Below, in pieces: positions 1 to 12,220 of a stretch of 64,000 bases of DNA. The stretch comes from Stenopsyche tienmushanensis. Lineage: Eukaryota > Arthropoda > Insecta > Trichoptera > Stenopsychidae. Numbering within the stretch: the stretch's first letter is position 1; every line of letters begins with the position of its first letter. The stretch covers positions 1,054,001-1,118,000 of the forward strand of contig WACJ01000047.1 of NCBI GenBank assembly GCA_008973525.1. The letters are read 5' to 3'. The position numbers and the translations under genes were made by a program. Below the pieces are notes generated by a model. It was not told the origin of the DNA. It worked only from the letters and a program-made list of their open reading frames with translations, and did no database searches.

Positions 1-1727
1 CTTATTTCAGGATTTATTCATGTGACATTTTATATAGAAAATTATAAGAAACATAGTCTAAATCATAAATATTAGATAGAATTATTGATAGAGCGTCATA
101 TATTATATTGTATTTACTTTTGCACACATTTTAACTTCAAGTGTCCCCACGGATGCATGGAAAGAAGGAAATATAATGGCAGTCTGAAATTATATGTACT
201 ACATGAATTAGTTTAATTAGATTATATATTAATTGAAATTTAATGCTTATGGGACACTTCAGAATTGCAGTTTGTAAATGAATATATGAGTATCGCACTT
301 TTTAATTTGAAGTTTTCTCTTATAAACATGTTTGAAGTACGAAGGGATGCATTTTTGTAAAAAAATAAAAACTGTTTTTTTTTTTAAACGAGGTTAAGAG
401 AACTCAAAAGGAGAACATTAATTTCTGAAAGGCAATACGCTGCGCTAGTTTCAAAAGTACCATTTAGCAGACTTATGCGAATAAATTCAAAAACATCTCA
501 TTCTTTGAATCATAAACGCGTTCAAAAAAATGTTCGCTTATTTAAAAAAATAATTTTACGGAGAAGAAAAAAATTGTCGGGGCAATCTTCTTTTTGAGGT
601 TGTTTTCAAATGGACTTTTGAAATTTTCTTTATGGATATGCTTCCCGTGGACCTAAGTGCGAGAGGATATTACGTATGTGCATATATAAATATCGTGGCT
701 TTAATCCGTTTTATTTTGTTGACGGAAGTAGGATGTGGTGCAGGAAGTACATATGCTTCATGAAGTCCTCCTCTTTCCCATGCTGAAAACTCGATCTTCT
801 TTCACTCACACAGCTGCCTTGCTAAATAATTAAATTCCACAACTAATTGCAGCGGTGGTTTGACCGAGCCACATAATAAAAAACCGGGAACTTTGGTTTG
901 ACAAAGTGGGACACTGCCTTCGATAATTTTGTAGTGTGCTTTTTATCAAGAGCTGCACTCAATTATGTATGCATTTTTCAGCGGAATTATTTTAGATTTA
1001 TATTTTAATCTTTATTTTTGAAATTTGCCTAATTTAATAATTTTTATTTATATAAAAAAAATGCATGAATGAGCCTTAATCATATGAAGAGCTCTTTTTC
1101 TCAATTGTACGGAAGTGGTGTAAAGATTTGATCCTTCTTGGTCATCTATCACTGTTAATAATTTTGAACAGCTTCGATGTTTCAACAGTCCTGTTGAAAG
1201 TTAATATGAATATCCTTACATTTGAAATATAGAGCCTTTAAAATAATGTAACGTTTTGTGAATGCCATTTATATGCTAGTTTATCTCTCAATTTTTAAAT
1301 AAAAAATGTTAAGGATCACATTTTGGGTATTTCATATTCTACTTTTAATGGTAAGAAGCACTCGTTTTTTCTCATCAAGTTTAATAAGCATACACAAGTC
1401 GCTTTTAACCCATGGGACCTTAAGCATACGTCTGTAAAGTCACGCTTGGAATGCTTCCAATCTTTTTGACATATTGTTTTTTAACTTAAGTTTTCAATTT
1501 TTGGAGCAAAGCAATTTTTCAATAAAAAAAATAAGCAGAATTGTGAAGTTTTTTAAAATGTATAACAGACTCTCGTATAATATGATTATATAATTCCATA
1601 AAAACACGTAAGACGTATGGTATAAATTTGTGTTGTACGAGTCATCAAGATATTTCGTGATAAAGGTCTAAATACTTTCCTAGTCCCCTGATGACTTTTA
1701 AACTATTTTCCAAAAAATGATTATTTT
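1..1727. other. Unassigned AT-rich DNA
   Basis: No open frame of useful length, no transposon terminus and no RNA gene recognised. AAGTGTCCC (138-146 area) and its complement near 251-259 form a weak 9-bp inverted pair. Confidence 0.4.
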
Positions 1728-2242
1728 CTGTAAAACAATAAGGCAATTAAAAAATAACATGTTTGGTAACATTTAAAGGACGTCTTGCATCATTGATAAA
1801 ATTCTAAAGTTGTCTGAAAATCGCTCTCTTCTTCGGAAGAAATAGTATACCCAATGTCAATGTCCATCATTGCTCTATGTAGATTTTCTCTTTCCTATAA
1901 TATAATTCATAATTAGTAAATGTGTCACTAAAATCTCTAATTAAAAATAATAAATTACAAAATGGCGATTGTTTGAAAAAAAATCAGTCAAGTCATTTTT
2001 TGGACTATTTTGTCACAAATTATTTTTTTCAAAAATCTAAACCAAAACAAGAACGCGGTCGTAATTCAGCGATAGCAGATGCAATATGATTTACAAATTG
2101 TATTTTTTTCAAAATTTCGATTAGCATTGATGATTTATTTCCTATTTTATCCAAAAAATCTCGATATGTACTCTTTATGAAATAAAAAAATTGATTTAAA
2201 AAAACCGCATAACTTCAAAATCGCACAAAAAAAGGTTTGAGC
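1728..2242 (-). repeat. Truncated copy A of the GTGCG-ended TIR family
   Basis: Matches the other copies of the family: the segment TTTAAAGGACGTCTTGCATC, the AGAAATAGTATACCCA block, and the terminus with CGCATAACTTCAAAATCGCAC followed by an A-run and GGTTTGAGCG. The other end is missing. Orientation is opposite to the copies at 9.04 and 44.63 kb. Confidence 0.7.
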
Positions 2243-2780
2243 GAATTCACAAGCAAAGTGTCATCATCAGTTTTTTAATATCAATTTTTTAAAACTTGAA
2301 ATAACCTTTGTTTGAACATCAAACTAATCCTTCACTGTAGACAATTTAATTGAGATGTCTTTGTTGACGATGAATTTTACCAGACTTCAACGACGACAGA
2401 CGACAAAAATATCACAGAATATAGTGAAAATTAGGAGCTGAAAAGTTTTGCATCGTTCTTATAGAATAAGTTATCCAGCAATTTTATAGTAGATTTAAAT
2501 CGATTTTGGATTTATTGCATTTATAATTTTTCAGATTCACTCTTTCAATTTCGATTTATGGTGCTCTTAATTTGATTGATATTATTAATTATTTTATCAA
2601 CGATTTTGCTTCTTGCATATAGAGTTATCTTAAAAATATGGCTTTAGAATGGAGATTTAAGAAAAGAGAAGATAAAATACATCATCGATCTAAAATACTC
2701 AATCGTCAATTTCACTTAATTTTTTAAGAATGATTGATTCTTGTAAAGATTTCAGATCATTTAAGTTCTCGTTTGGCATA

Positions 2781-3895
2781 TTAAGGGTACCGAAAAGTAA
2801 TCAATTTTTTTTCTGGTGAAAAATATTTATTTATTAAAGAAATATTAAATACTTATCAAGAAAATAATTTCAAACATTTTCCATTTTTGCCAGAACAATG
2901 ATTAGAACAGAATAATTTTTCAATTCCCTTTTTGTAAGTCTAAGTCCTTTGATTTTTCACTGAAAAACTTATCTAAGTGCGTTGGATGAGGAATAGAATT
3001 TCCAATCCAAGATTCCTTATTTTTTCCAGAGCTATTTCTGCAGCATGGGGTTCGTGTTATCGTGAAGAATAATCCTTTTTAGTTATTGACCAAAAATATC
3101 GTTTTTGTATGAGCTCATATTTCATTAGTTCGAATTGTTCACAATAAACAATAATTACAACGATCTGATTGAGTTTGAGCAATTCACAATAAATAATTCC
3201 AGAAAAATACCATCACACACAAAGAAGGACCTTCGTTATTGTTAGTGTTGATTGAGGGATCGGAACAGGTACTTATCCAGAAGAAAGCCATTCTTTTTTC
3301 ATACAGAATTATTGTATAACATTCACTTCTCGTCTTCAGTTACAATTTGTTACAAAAACGAATCTTCTTCATATCGAGATAAGTCATGTATGCGACAAGT
3401 CATGGGGAACTCAAATTCCTCGTTTGTACAATTTTCATATACAATGAAGATGATCCCTAACTATAGATCATGGACATGAAATCTTCATTAATAATTTCTC
3501 GATTGTTTGACGAGAGTCTGATTCTACCATTGATTTTAGGATATCATTATTTAATTTTTGGGATCGTTCTTTTCGAGCGATATTATTGATCCCCCTTTTT
3601 CATTTTTAAACTGTTTAAACCACCAATGACACTTGTTTAGTTTCAAAATATTTCCATAAGTATCGGTGATTTCTCGGTCGAATAAAAATATCATAAACTG
3701 GCGCAAATGGGTTGCTTCTGTTGTTGGTTTTGACATCTTTCCCCTGATAGATTTTTTTTACAGAAAAAATAAAATTTATAATCATAGCTTCAACGTCATA
3801 ATAAAACTTATGTAATTACTGGACCGTGTCTCGACACAAATCAACTGTGAAAGATCTCATCGAAAAAAAAATTGATTACTTTTCGGTCCCCCTAA
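2781..3895 (-). mobile_element. Decayed mariner element with both ends
   Basis: A 1115-bp unit flanked by TA on each side (2779-2780 and 3896-3897). The two ends read TTAAGGGTACCGAAAAGTAA and, on the other strand, TTAGGGGGACCGAAAAGTAA, continuing into a matching TCAATTTTTTTT, so the inverted repeats are near 30 bp. The minus strand carries mariner transposase remains in the right order: a helix-turn-helix part (HLRQFMIFLFDRE...WWFKQFKNEKG), the catalytic block IILHDN, and a SIPHPTHLDKFF stretch that corresponds to the family's HPPYSPDLAP block. Stops and frame breaks make it inactive. Confidence 0.85.
3551..3736 (-). pseudogene. Mariner transposase N-terminal fragment
   Basis: 61 codons beginning MSKPTTEATHLRQFMIF, with WWFKQFKNEKG aligning to the QRWFxRFRxG segment of mariner DNA-binding domains. 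It lies inside the mariner unit at the expected end. The rest of the transposase continues toward 2900 only as broken frames (IILHDN near 3050, SIPHP near 2980). Confidence 0.75.
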
Positions 3896-5144
3896 TATTT
3901 AAAGTCTAAAAGCAGATTTGATTAACGTTCTTCTGATAATAAAAAAAACTGCTTCTTATTTAATGATTAGTTTAATTTACAATGTTGATTAAACTTAAAA
4001 ATTGATTTAAATCGTATTTTGATACATATATTTTTATTGAACGGCTCTATAATATGAGTATAATATTTTACATGAGTGTGCTTTCAAAATAATTAATTTG
4101 ACATTACTAAAATCTCTTACGAATATCTCACTAAGTTTGTGAAAAACTCTAAATCAACTTAGCTCCTCTCCTCAGGGAGCTTAAAATCTCGCTCATTTTA
4201 AGCCATAATCCTTTCGAAAAGACTTCTCCTCCAGACTGAAAAATTATATCATAGAAAAACCTAAATTTTCCGCTATCAGATTAATTTGGAAAACGATTAA
4301 AATATAAGCATCCATATTTATAATACTTATATGCAATGATCCAGAATATTATATATATAACATTTTTAACACATTATTATGCAAATAAAACTCGTAATGC
4401 CCAACCAAAGCTCGTAATGGTTCCAATAGACACTAAAGCTTATCTTTTATCACGTCTTATTTCCAAGAAATAAACATCGTTTTAACCCCCTTCGGTCCGT
4501 GCTTATTGACGCTAAATTTATACGGAACACTCGAAGCTCTCAAAATCAAACTGTTTATTTCCGCTCGAGCGTCGTTTTCTAAATTTTCAAGAGCATCGGC
4601 TTAAAATTATCATCTCATATCGGAATCAATTCGATTTTACGATATCGCCGTACTCTTTTATCCCGATTGATTTCCTTATTTTCCAGGGACCGAATTTATA
4701 CCAACACACGAGGCCAATACCGAGTTTCTTCATAATTCGGAGGCACAGCGACACAACTTGCGGTACAAATAGCAACTTCTAAAGAAATATTATTGGAGGT
4801 CATAGAGAGATAAAAATACTCGTACGTGACACAAGCCATGAACGTGCCCGTGACTGTATGGATGCGAAATTACAGGGCCAAAGTACGAATGCGAAAAAAT
4901 TCTGCATACTCGACGGGATGCCAAAGAAAAGGCTTTTCAGATGTCAGGAATTATTTCAGTTTTTGCCATGTGTATTTTTAAGACCAAAGCTACTGAGAAA
5001 CGACAATAAAAGTCACGCTTAGTTAATAAAATTCGCGCAAAAAATATGAAAGCTCTAAATTCTAATATGGGCCAAAAATATAATACAATCAAATTCGTTT
5101 AATTTTTTCAAATTAGTTTATTCGTTTACAATGTAAAAATTATC
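3896..5144. other. Unassigned intergenic DNA
   Basis: AT-rich; nothing coding or repeated recognised. The stretch 4480-4960 is slightly richer in GC, without a usable frame. Confidence 0.4.
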
Positions 5145-5381
5145 TTATGTGCTTGAAAAATGTGTTCTTAAAGGTTTCTGTTGAAAAACCCTTTCAGTTG
5201 TTGTTGAGGTTGGTTTTATCGATAGTAGAGAATCGTAAAGAATATCTAAAATATTATAACTTTTTTTGGCGTGATCGAAATTTTTGAGTAGTTTTTCAAT
5301 AAACTTAATATTATCGGCAAAGTGCAAAAGTAGTGTTTTTTTTGAGAATTGTTTCTCGAGATTTTCCCGAAAAATATGCAT
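5145..5381 (-). pseudogene. hAT-type transposase C-terminal remnant
   Basis: 78 codons. The stretch ILYDSLLSIKPTSTTTERVF matches the form of the hAT dimerisation region (usually ...LLSIPPTSxxSERVFS), and PLRTHFSST resembles the family's distal end. The rest of the transposase and the element termini were not found. Assignment rests on this motif alone. Confidence 0.5.
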
Positions 5382-8300
5382 ATCATAAATTTTAACATAA
5401 TATTTTAATTATTGTTACTAATCAATTTACACATTGGCATCCTTGAATGATTTTATTGATCGCTGCTATATTTATTATTAAGATGGAAATATGGATTGAG
5501 ATAATCGATCGAAAATATTAGTATTTCCAATCTTCCGAATATGTTGGTATAGCAATCATAATAAGAATTTAGGATCTAACTCACTATACCAATATTAGAA
5601 CTACTTTCATTTTAATCTGCATGAGGAGATTTGTTCAATTAATAATTGGTACAAAGGATAACTTCATTTCGATATGTAAAAGATCATGAGATATGATGTA
5701 ATATGATCCTTTTTGCTATAATAAAATGAGAAAATATTTGTTTTATATAAACAAGAGAGCTGTGAGGATCTCCTCGGTTGTTTAGCGTGAATCCTAAAAG
5801 TAGACGGCAAATGTAAATCTTTATTCAGTTCAGCGCTCAATTGTTCGAAGTAAATTCTGTGAGCTTTTACATTGTTGCTTCATATAATCCGCAATGTCGA
5901 ACTTTGGATAGGTGCGGTGTGTACAGGACTTACTCAGATCCTGTTGTGGCTAAAGACAAAGAGAAAGCAAGCTTAGTAATCTCAGATTAAGCCACTGCAA
6001 TCTTACAACTTATAAGGGGTTATTGAAAAAGTACAAGACTCATTTAGTGTGCTCGAATCCATAAAATAACGAACAATTAGGGTGGATTAGACTCCGACTG
6101 GGGTACCAAAAGCTCACTAATGCGATTTGTCAATATTAATTAGTACTTTGTCGCAAATAATGGTGTACTCAAACAATCACCATCAATTATATGTATGAAA
6201 GCGGGAGATATTTCTTGCTTCAAGATGTATGTAATTAGCCTTTGTGATACGGAGGCTCTATCGCAGATATGACTCTAATTATGATCTCATAGCAACCTGT
6301 AGTTTTTTCATTCAATTTTGTCGTTGCAGAGCTGCTCTCATTAGTTCCATTTTCTTAAAAAAATAATATTCTTTTGCTTGCGACGGCATAGTTTTGTTGG
6401 CAGAAAGTCGTCTCTAGAGTTGAAAATCAGAGTTTCTGAAAATATTTCGATTCAATGTAAATGTGATAAGTCAAGAGCTGGCAGCCTAAATCGCAGGTCA
6501 TTTAATAGCAAATGAGATTACTATAGTTGAGTTTTGGTTAAATTATGACAGTTTGTTGATTGAGTGCGTTGAGGCTGGAAGGGGAGGGGGTTGAAATCTA
6601 GTGAAAATTCAACATATTTAAGTGATTCTATAAAAGTAGATCTTTTAATTTCTAAGAATTATAAAAATAAACAATAATTTATAAGTAGATTGGTTTAAAC
6701 TTGCTGAAGCCAACAAAAAATTACGTCATTTTTTAAAGGTTGGAATAAACTATTTTTAATACTTTATAATAAATTATTTACGTTTATAAAAGTTCAACAA
6801 GATACATTTTCTTGTGAAAATCATGAGAAAGCTGACACAAATATTATTTACGTTGTATTTAAAATTGATACTGAAGCTAATATCCATAATCATTTTAGAT
6901 AAATACACTATTGTAATGTAAATCTATGTTATATGAGGTTCGAAATTTATCAAAAAATATAAAAATAATTGTATATTTAGCACTTAAAATCCTATTTATT
7001 CGACTCTATTTAAGAACAGTTTGTAGATTTACATAATTACTTTAGTAAGAATTTATTCTTCAATATTTTGTGATTCTTAAACATAAAATAACTTTATTTA
7101 TTGTTTGAATTTTAAAGACGTTGTTTGGTTATTTAGAATTCAGTAGTATTTACTATCTATAACGAGTGTATATCATAGAAAAATCAATGATCAGTTCAAA
7201 ACGCTTTTAATATTCAAGTTTTGGAAATTATTTGCGCAATTTAACCTCCACATTCGTGTATTTACTTCAATCATTGACATGTCATATAGAACGAAAAATT
7301 TTAACCATTCGAGATAAGATCAAATTTTTTTGCGAGCTAGTGTGGAATGTGTGTGTAATATGGAACACGCGACGAATTCGTATGTAAAAAGCTATTGCTA
7401 AATTCTTCAATAGCTCTATAACATGGAAAAATTTATTCAATTTTTTGATGCCTTCTAAGCAGAAAATAATTTACGACAAATATGATCTAAGCGATGCTCT
7501 TCAGTTATTATCACATCTCTGATAAAATACAGAGTTTTAATAATTTATTTTCATTTAAAAGCTTAATAGGATGTACAAAATTTTAGATTCATCAAAATTG
7601 ATTTAATGTAATTGAGTAATTGCTGAATCCAAAATGCTTTAAAAATATATATTTATATATTAGTTTTATAAGCGTAAATAATACATTTACAAATTATAAG
7701 CAATTAACTCACATATATTAGTGCTCGTTATAACCGTGTTCAATGTTATGTTGAAGCGTGGGATAGAAAATATATTTAAGAAATATTCCTATGTACCCTC
7801 GGTCATGAACTTTTATAAATGGCTATAAAAATTAAGGGATAAATTTGAGTGAGGGCTAAAATAAACAAGCAGAAATTTGTATGGACAGCCACACCTTGCA
7901 CTGATGGGGTCCGTAACGGCTTTTTAACTTTACTGATTAGATTTGATTGCGGGAAAAGGTGGTGGGACAAGTCCTAACTACCCTACTATCAAATTATAAT
8001 GAAAGGGTTGCATTTACCTTGCGTCACGACCAGAAAGGACTAGTACTAGGTGGCTCTTAGAACCGAATGCTAATGTACTGCCCCCTTTAATTACATCAAT
8101 ACACTCCCCAACTTTTCAAAGTCAATCTTTCCATCGCCCAATCCATTATGATTCATCCCGAACAAAATGAACAGATCGATACAAAATACGAAGTTTTTGT
8201 CGAAACGATCTCGGGTCTACTTCACCTCTAAAACAGATACGCTCAAAAGCCTCATTCAATTTTCGTTTCGCGTTCGCTTCCAGAAAATATATAAATTGTT

Positions 8301-9036
8301 CGAGTGGAAGGAGAAGATGACTTCGAAAGACTCAACAAGGAACTTTAAAAGGAGAGAGATAAATTCGGAGGAGAAGCTAAAACGCGACTACACAACATGA
8401 TTAATGGATGTATATTATTATTGTAATCGGATATTTTCATCGGTCCGGCGGAGGATAGAAGTACCGCGGGACGACGGTAGAAGATACCCTCCGAAAACTA
8501 TATATATACATAAAAGCCTAACGAAAATGAAATTTTGAAAAATAATAGCAGAATATTGAATGTCGCCTGTGCCATTGAGGAATTTAAGCGGCAAATCAAG
8601 TAAATATAGTTTGGAACAACTCTAATATTTTTTTTCATTTATCACTTGATAATGAGTACCAATTTGTATAGTTGATTCTGAATTTAACATATTAAATAGG
8701 CAGTTTTTGGTAAATATAAAAATCGTATTAAATATTATTTCAAATTCAGAAAACTTAGGTTATATTGGAAATATCCAGGTTTACTCAGATTTCCTTGTTT
8801 ACGTCTAATAAACGTTATAATAAGAAGGGAAAGTTTTATTAAGACTAGATTGATTAAAAAATGACAAACCTTTATTCTTAGTGTACCAAACTCTGATCAA
8901 GTATGCTACAAATTGGTTTAATTGTGTCAAAATATTGTGATATTAGATTTACTTTTATTAAAGATTTGTTTATTGTTAACATGGATCAAAAGGGTGTGGT
9001 AATAAAGAAAAATGTAGTCACTCTCGGTCGTATATA
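5382..9036. other. Unassigned intergenic DNA
   Basis: AT-rich. The part 7880-8500 has more GC than its surroundings and one 77-codon frame at 8167-8400 rich in Lys and Arg, which I do not recognise and treat as chance. No transposon ends seen. Confidence 0.4.
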
Positions 9037-9224
9037 CTCAAACCTCTTTTTGTGCGACTTCGAAGTTATGCGGTTTTTTTTAAAAGCAATTTTGTATGGC
9101 TGTTTCAAAGTTATGCGGTTTTTAAAACCCATTGAATGTATCTTCACTTTTTCTATGCAAGTCAAAGCTTTTTTTATGCGATTTTCCTTGGAACGCATTA
9201 ACCGCACATAAAAAGGTTTAAGTG
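9037..9224 (+). repeat. Short copy B of the GTGCG-ended TIR family
   Basis: A 188-bp internally deleted copy with both ends. Left end CTCAAACCTCTTTTTGTGCG; right end, complemented, CACTTAAACCTTTTTATGTG. The subterminal ACTTCGAAGTTATGCGG and the right-hand AAAGTTATGCGG and CATCTTCACTTTTTCTATG blocks are as in the longer copies. It defines the family's ends most clearly. Confidence 0.75.
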
Positions 9225-10600
9225 TTTTTTAATGTCGATCAGCAAAAATAATTATTTCAGAATATAAGTTTGAACAATTAATAATCTATATAAAATTGAG
9301 AAAAACATGGGTAAATAGTGATGATTAATGGTTAAAATTGCTTAAATGTAAGAATTGAGCTAGTACTTATTCCTTGGTTACTCGTCACCAACTCAGTCTT
9401 TTTTAATTATTTACGCTTATTTTGATTGCCTTAAATAGTACGGAGATAGAAATATTTTCTTATTTGAAAAGACAAGTGTAGCTGTAGGTATTCTCGCAGT
9501 TAAGTGGTCAGACTATTAATTTTATCGTCATGAGTTTAAGTCTACAGGAGGTTTGGCTGGTGATCATATTTTTAAAAACATGTAAACGCTATAAAAACTA
9601 TGCAAAAATGGTTGTTATTGGTTCATAAAAGGAATTGCTAAAATCCACATAAAAAATGGATTTCAAAACAGTTTTCTTGTTATCCGATAGTAAAACCAAT
9701 ATTAAAATAGATGTATGGTTATGAACTGTTGTCAACATGATGACCATTAATTAGTATTCGCATACGGAAAATATGACACTTAAAGCTGCAAGTCTATAGG
9801 AATTTGATTGATGAGTAACTCGTCGAATAGTCCAGACCACATCAATAAAATATGCTATTCATGACGGGCGTGGTTTTCATTTTTCCTACAAAGCATGAAA
9901 CTCGAATGAGGGTAGATGTAGAAATAGTATTTAATAATAAAACAGCACATCCACACAGACGAAGCGAGTTTTATTCATAGGGAATTTGCGAGTTGGAAGT
10001 GTGATAAAACTTTTCTTCACTGGTTGGAAAAGCTTCCGGATACAGGTAGATGGCCCCGAAGAAAGCAGCCGAAGCAGGGATGGAGACCACTTAACGGCGA
10101 AAATATTTCGCCCTGTCTTCCACAGGCTCTGCTTTATTGCTAGGCTTAGGTTTTTTGTCGACCTCGAGTTTGAATTACGCCCTGCACTTGCTACCATCTC
10201 CAGACAACAGAATAAAAAATCTTCAACAGCTACCCCCTCACTCTGTATTCACTTTTTGTATCATAATTCAAGGAAATGCTTTATGTTAAAAATACGAGCA
10301 AATAAAGGCAATACTTGGACAAACAAGCATTCCTTTGTATAATTATCCTGCTCATCATGCAATGGAATAAACAACGTGGAACTGTATTAAGTGTACTATA
10401 TGTTTTAAGGATCTTCGTATGTATAATAAGGCTTTTAGATGAACGCTCGAATAAATTGAAATATGTATGGGTAAAATTAGGTTATTGCGAATTTTTTTCT
10501 TCCAGTTTTTATCTTCTTTAATTAGAATATCATAAAAATCATTATTGATTTATTTATAAATGCTTGTGTAATGATCTCCTGTTTATGTTACATTTATGTA
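9225..10600. other. Unassigned intergenic DNA
   Basis: Overlapping short frames at 9.93-10.34 kb on both strands are shadows of each other with no recognisable protein. No repeat family member seen. Confidence 0.4.
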
Positions 10601-11220
10601 AGGGCGCAGCTCCGAAATTGAATCCTACCCCTAGTGCTTACGCTCTCAAACGAACGGCCTCCCTTGGTCCATTCACTATCGGTTCGTAGAAGAGGTCTTT
10701 CGTATGAGAGAGATGGGGGTGAAGAAAATACAATTGGTGGTTACTGGTCTTTATTATTCTACCAAGATAAAGACTACGATTACGAGATCGGGGAAGCCTA
10801 CCGCGGGAAGATTAGGCCTTACCGCGGCCATGACGACTGGTCGAAAAGAAGACTCGTTGGGGAAATTAATTAAAACCAAATTTTTATGGCTTTCTGCACC
10901 TCTTCTATACCCGACCTATCTCAATATTTTCCAAATTATTCTCGAAGCACCACGTTCATTATGATAAATAATGGACGAGATACTCCGAAGTGTGGCTGAC
11001 GACTACACCCGTATAGAGAGCCGTGAAGACCGCCACGACTATCGGTTTTTGATATGTTTGAACTTGGAACGAACCGGAAGGCTTCGATTCGAAGTCACGC
11101 GGGCTGTCCTGCTTCCAAGTTAACGTGGTGAAGATCCAGGAGCATCGACTCCTCGGTAATGGATCGATTCTCCTCGGGGATGCTGTCAGCTTGAGGAGGG
11201 AAATCTCTTTAGACGCTCTA
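10601..11220. other. GC-richer unassigned block
   Basis: This 600-bp block stands out by base composition. It holds two near-identical GCC(T)TACCGCGG motifs (about 10796 and 10816) and overlapping 79- and 86-codon frames that look like no known family. The segment 10970-11215 is similar in composition. It may be decayed coding sequence of a transposon or a conserved noncoding block; I cannot decide. Confidence 0.35.
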
Positions 11221-11744
11221 AAATGAGTCGTTTTTCATGACTTTTTTTAATGGTGATAAAATAATCGTCTCATTTTAAATTTTTGACATTATTTTACTAC
11301 AACCTTAACGTGAAATTTTATTTTATTGTTTTAAAAACAAAAAACAAAATGGGGGAGTTATAAGGTATTCCATTAGGCGCTTTTTCTCGTGATTCGAAGT
11401 TAAAATTTAGTAGGCTTTTTAGTTAAACTTTCATATTTTTTACCATTTTCTTGATAATTTTTACCAAAAAAAATCATTTATTTACGCGAAAACCTTTAAA
11501 AAATTAGATAACATGACTATATAATATTATAGTGAGAAACATCCCAAAATTTCAGTCAGATCTATCAACAAATTTTTAAGTTACAACTGGCGAACATTTT
11601 GAAAATGCAGTTTCGAGATAGTTTCGTTTAAAGTTTCAATGCGATAAAACTATCAATTTTAGTGACTACCGAACAACCAATGATTCCAGGTGCATATAAT
11701 AAATTTTCAGCTTTTTCAAAAAGTTAATTATCTTCGATTAACTG

Positions 11745-12220
11745 TTGTTTTCGGGCTATACGAGCTGCTTTTGTCTCAGAAAGAGTTTTACGGTTCTACC
11801 TCGTTACCAGCCCTTCATCGGTATTTTCAGCAAAGACTTTACAGTAGGTGCCAATAATTATATTTAATGTCTCATCATCTTCAAAACAAAGCTGTAGTTG
11901 TCATTAAATATCCCAGTAGCAATGTATGTTAATATTTCAATGATTTTTACACCAGAATGCAGGTGCTTTGGAGCCAGTCACCAAACCGTCGAGTTAAAAC
12001 ATTCATTAGCATTTTGGGTATGGCCACCCAAGCATCTTTGAAGTAATTCATCCCTGGACAGATCTTTGTAAATTGATAAGAGATGCTTGTTTTGTCTCTT
12101 GGCCAGGAAATGGAATCAGATCTTCAAGCTTTGGATATTTTTTAAAGCAATGGTTTTCTGCTATTTGCACCAGCTTTTGACTCCAGTCGGGTTCCCATGA
12201 TAATGTCTTATTTTGAAATT
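11745..12220 (-). pseudogene. Mutator-like transposase C-terminal remnant
   Basis: Read on the minus strand with frame shifts, the region gives LSRDELLQRCLGGHTQNANE, CFNSTVW, APKHLHSGVKIIEI, YIATGIFNDNYSFVLKMM and ARIARK. This order and the motif CLxGxTQNxNExxNxxxW-xPK are those I know from Mutator-like transposase proteins of animals. An upstream WSQKLVQIAENHCFKKYPKL fits the part before it. At least two frame breaks and several stops show it is dead. No element ends found. Confidence 0.6.

Noticed and set aside
131..262. AAGTGTCCC...GGGACACTT as MITE ends
   Set aside because: Only 9 bp match, flanks do not continue the match, and no target duplication.
7900..8100. GC-richer stretch suggesting an rRNA fragment
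   Set aside because: I could not place it on any conserved rRNA block.
9931..10342. 118-codon frame with an 88-codon antisense partner
   Set aside because: Mutual shadows without splice sites or motifs.
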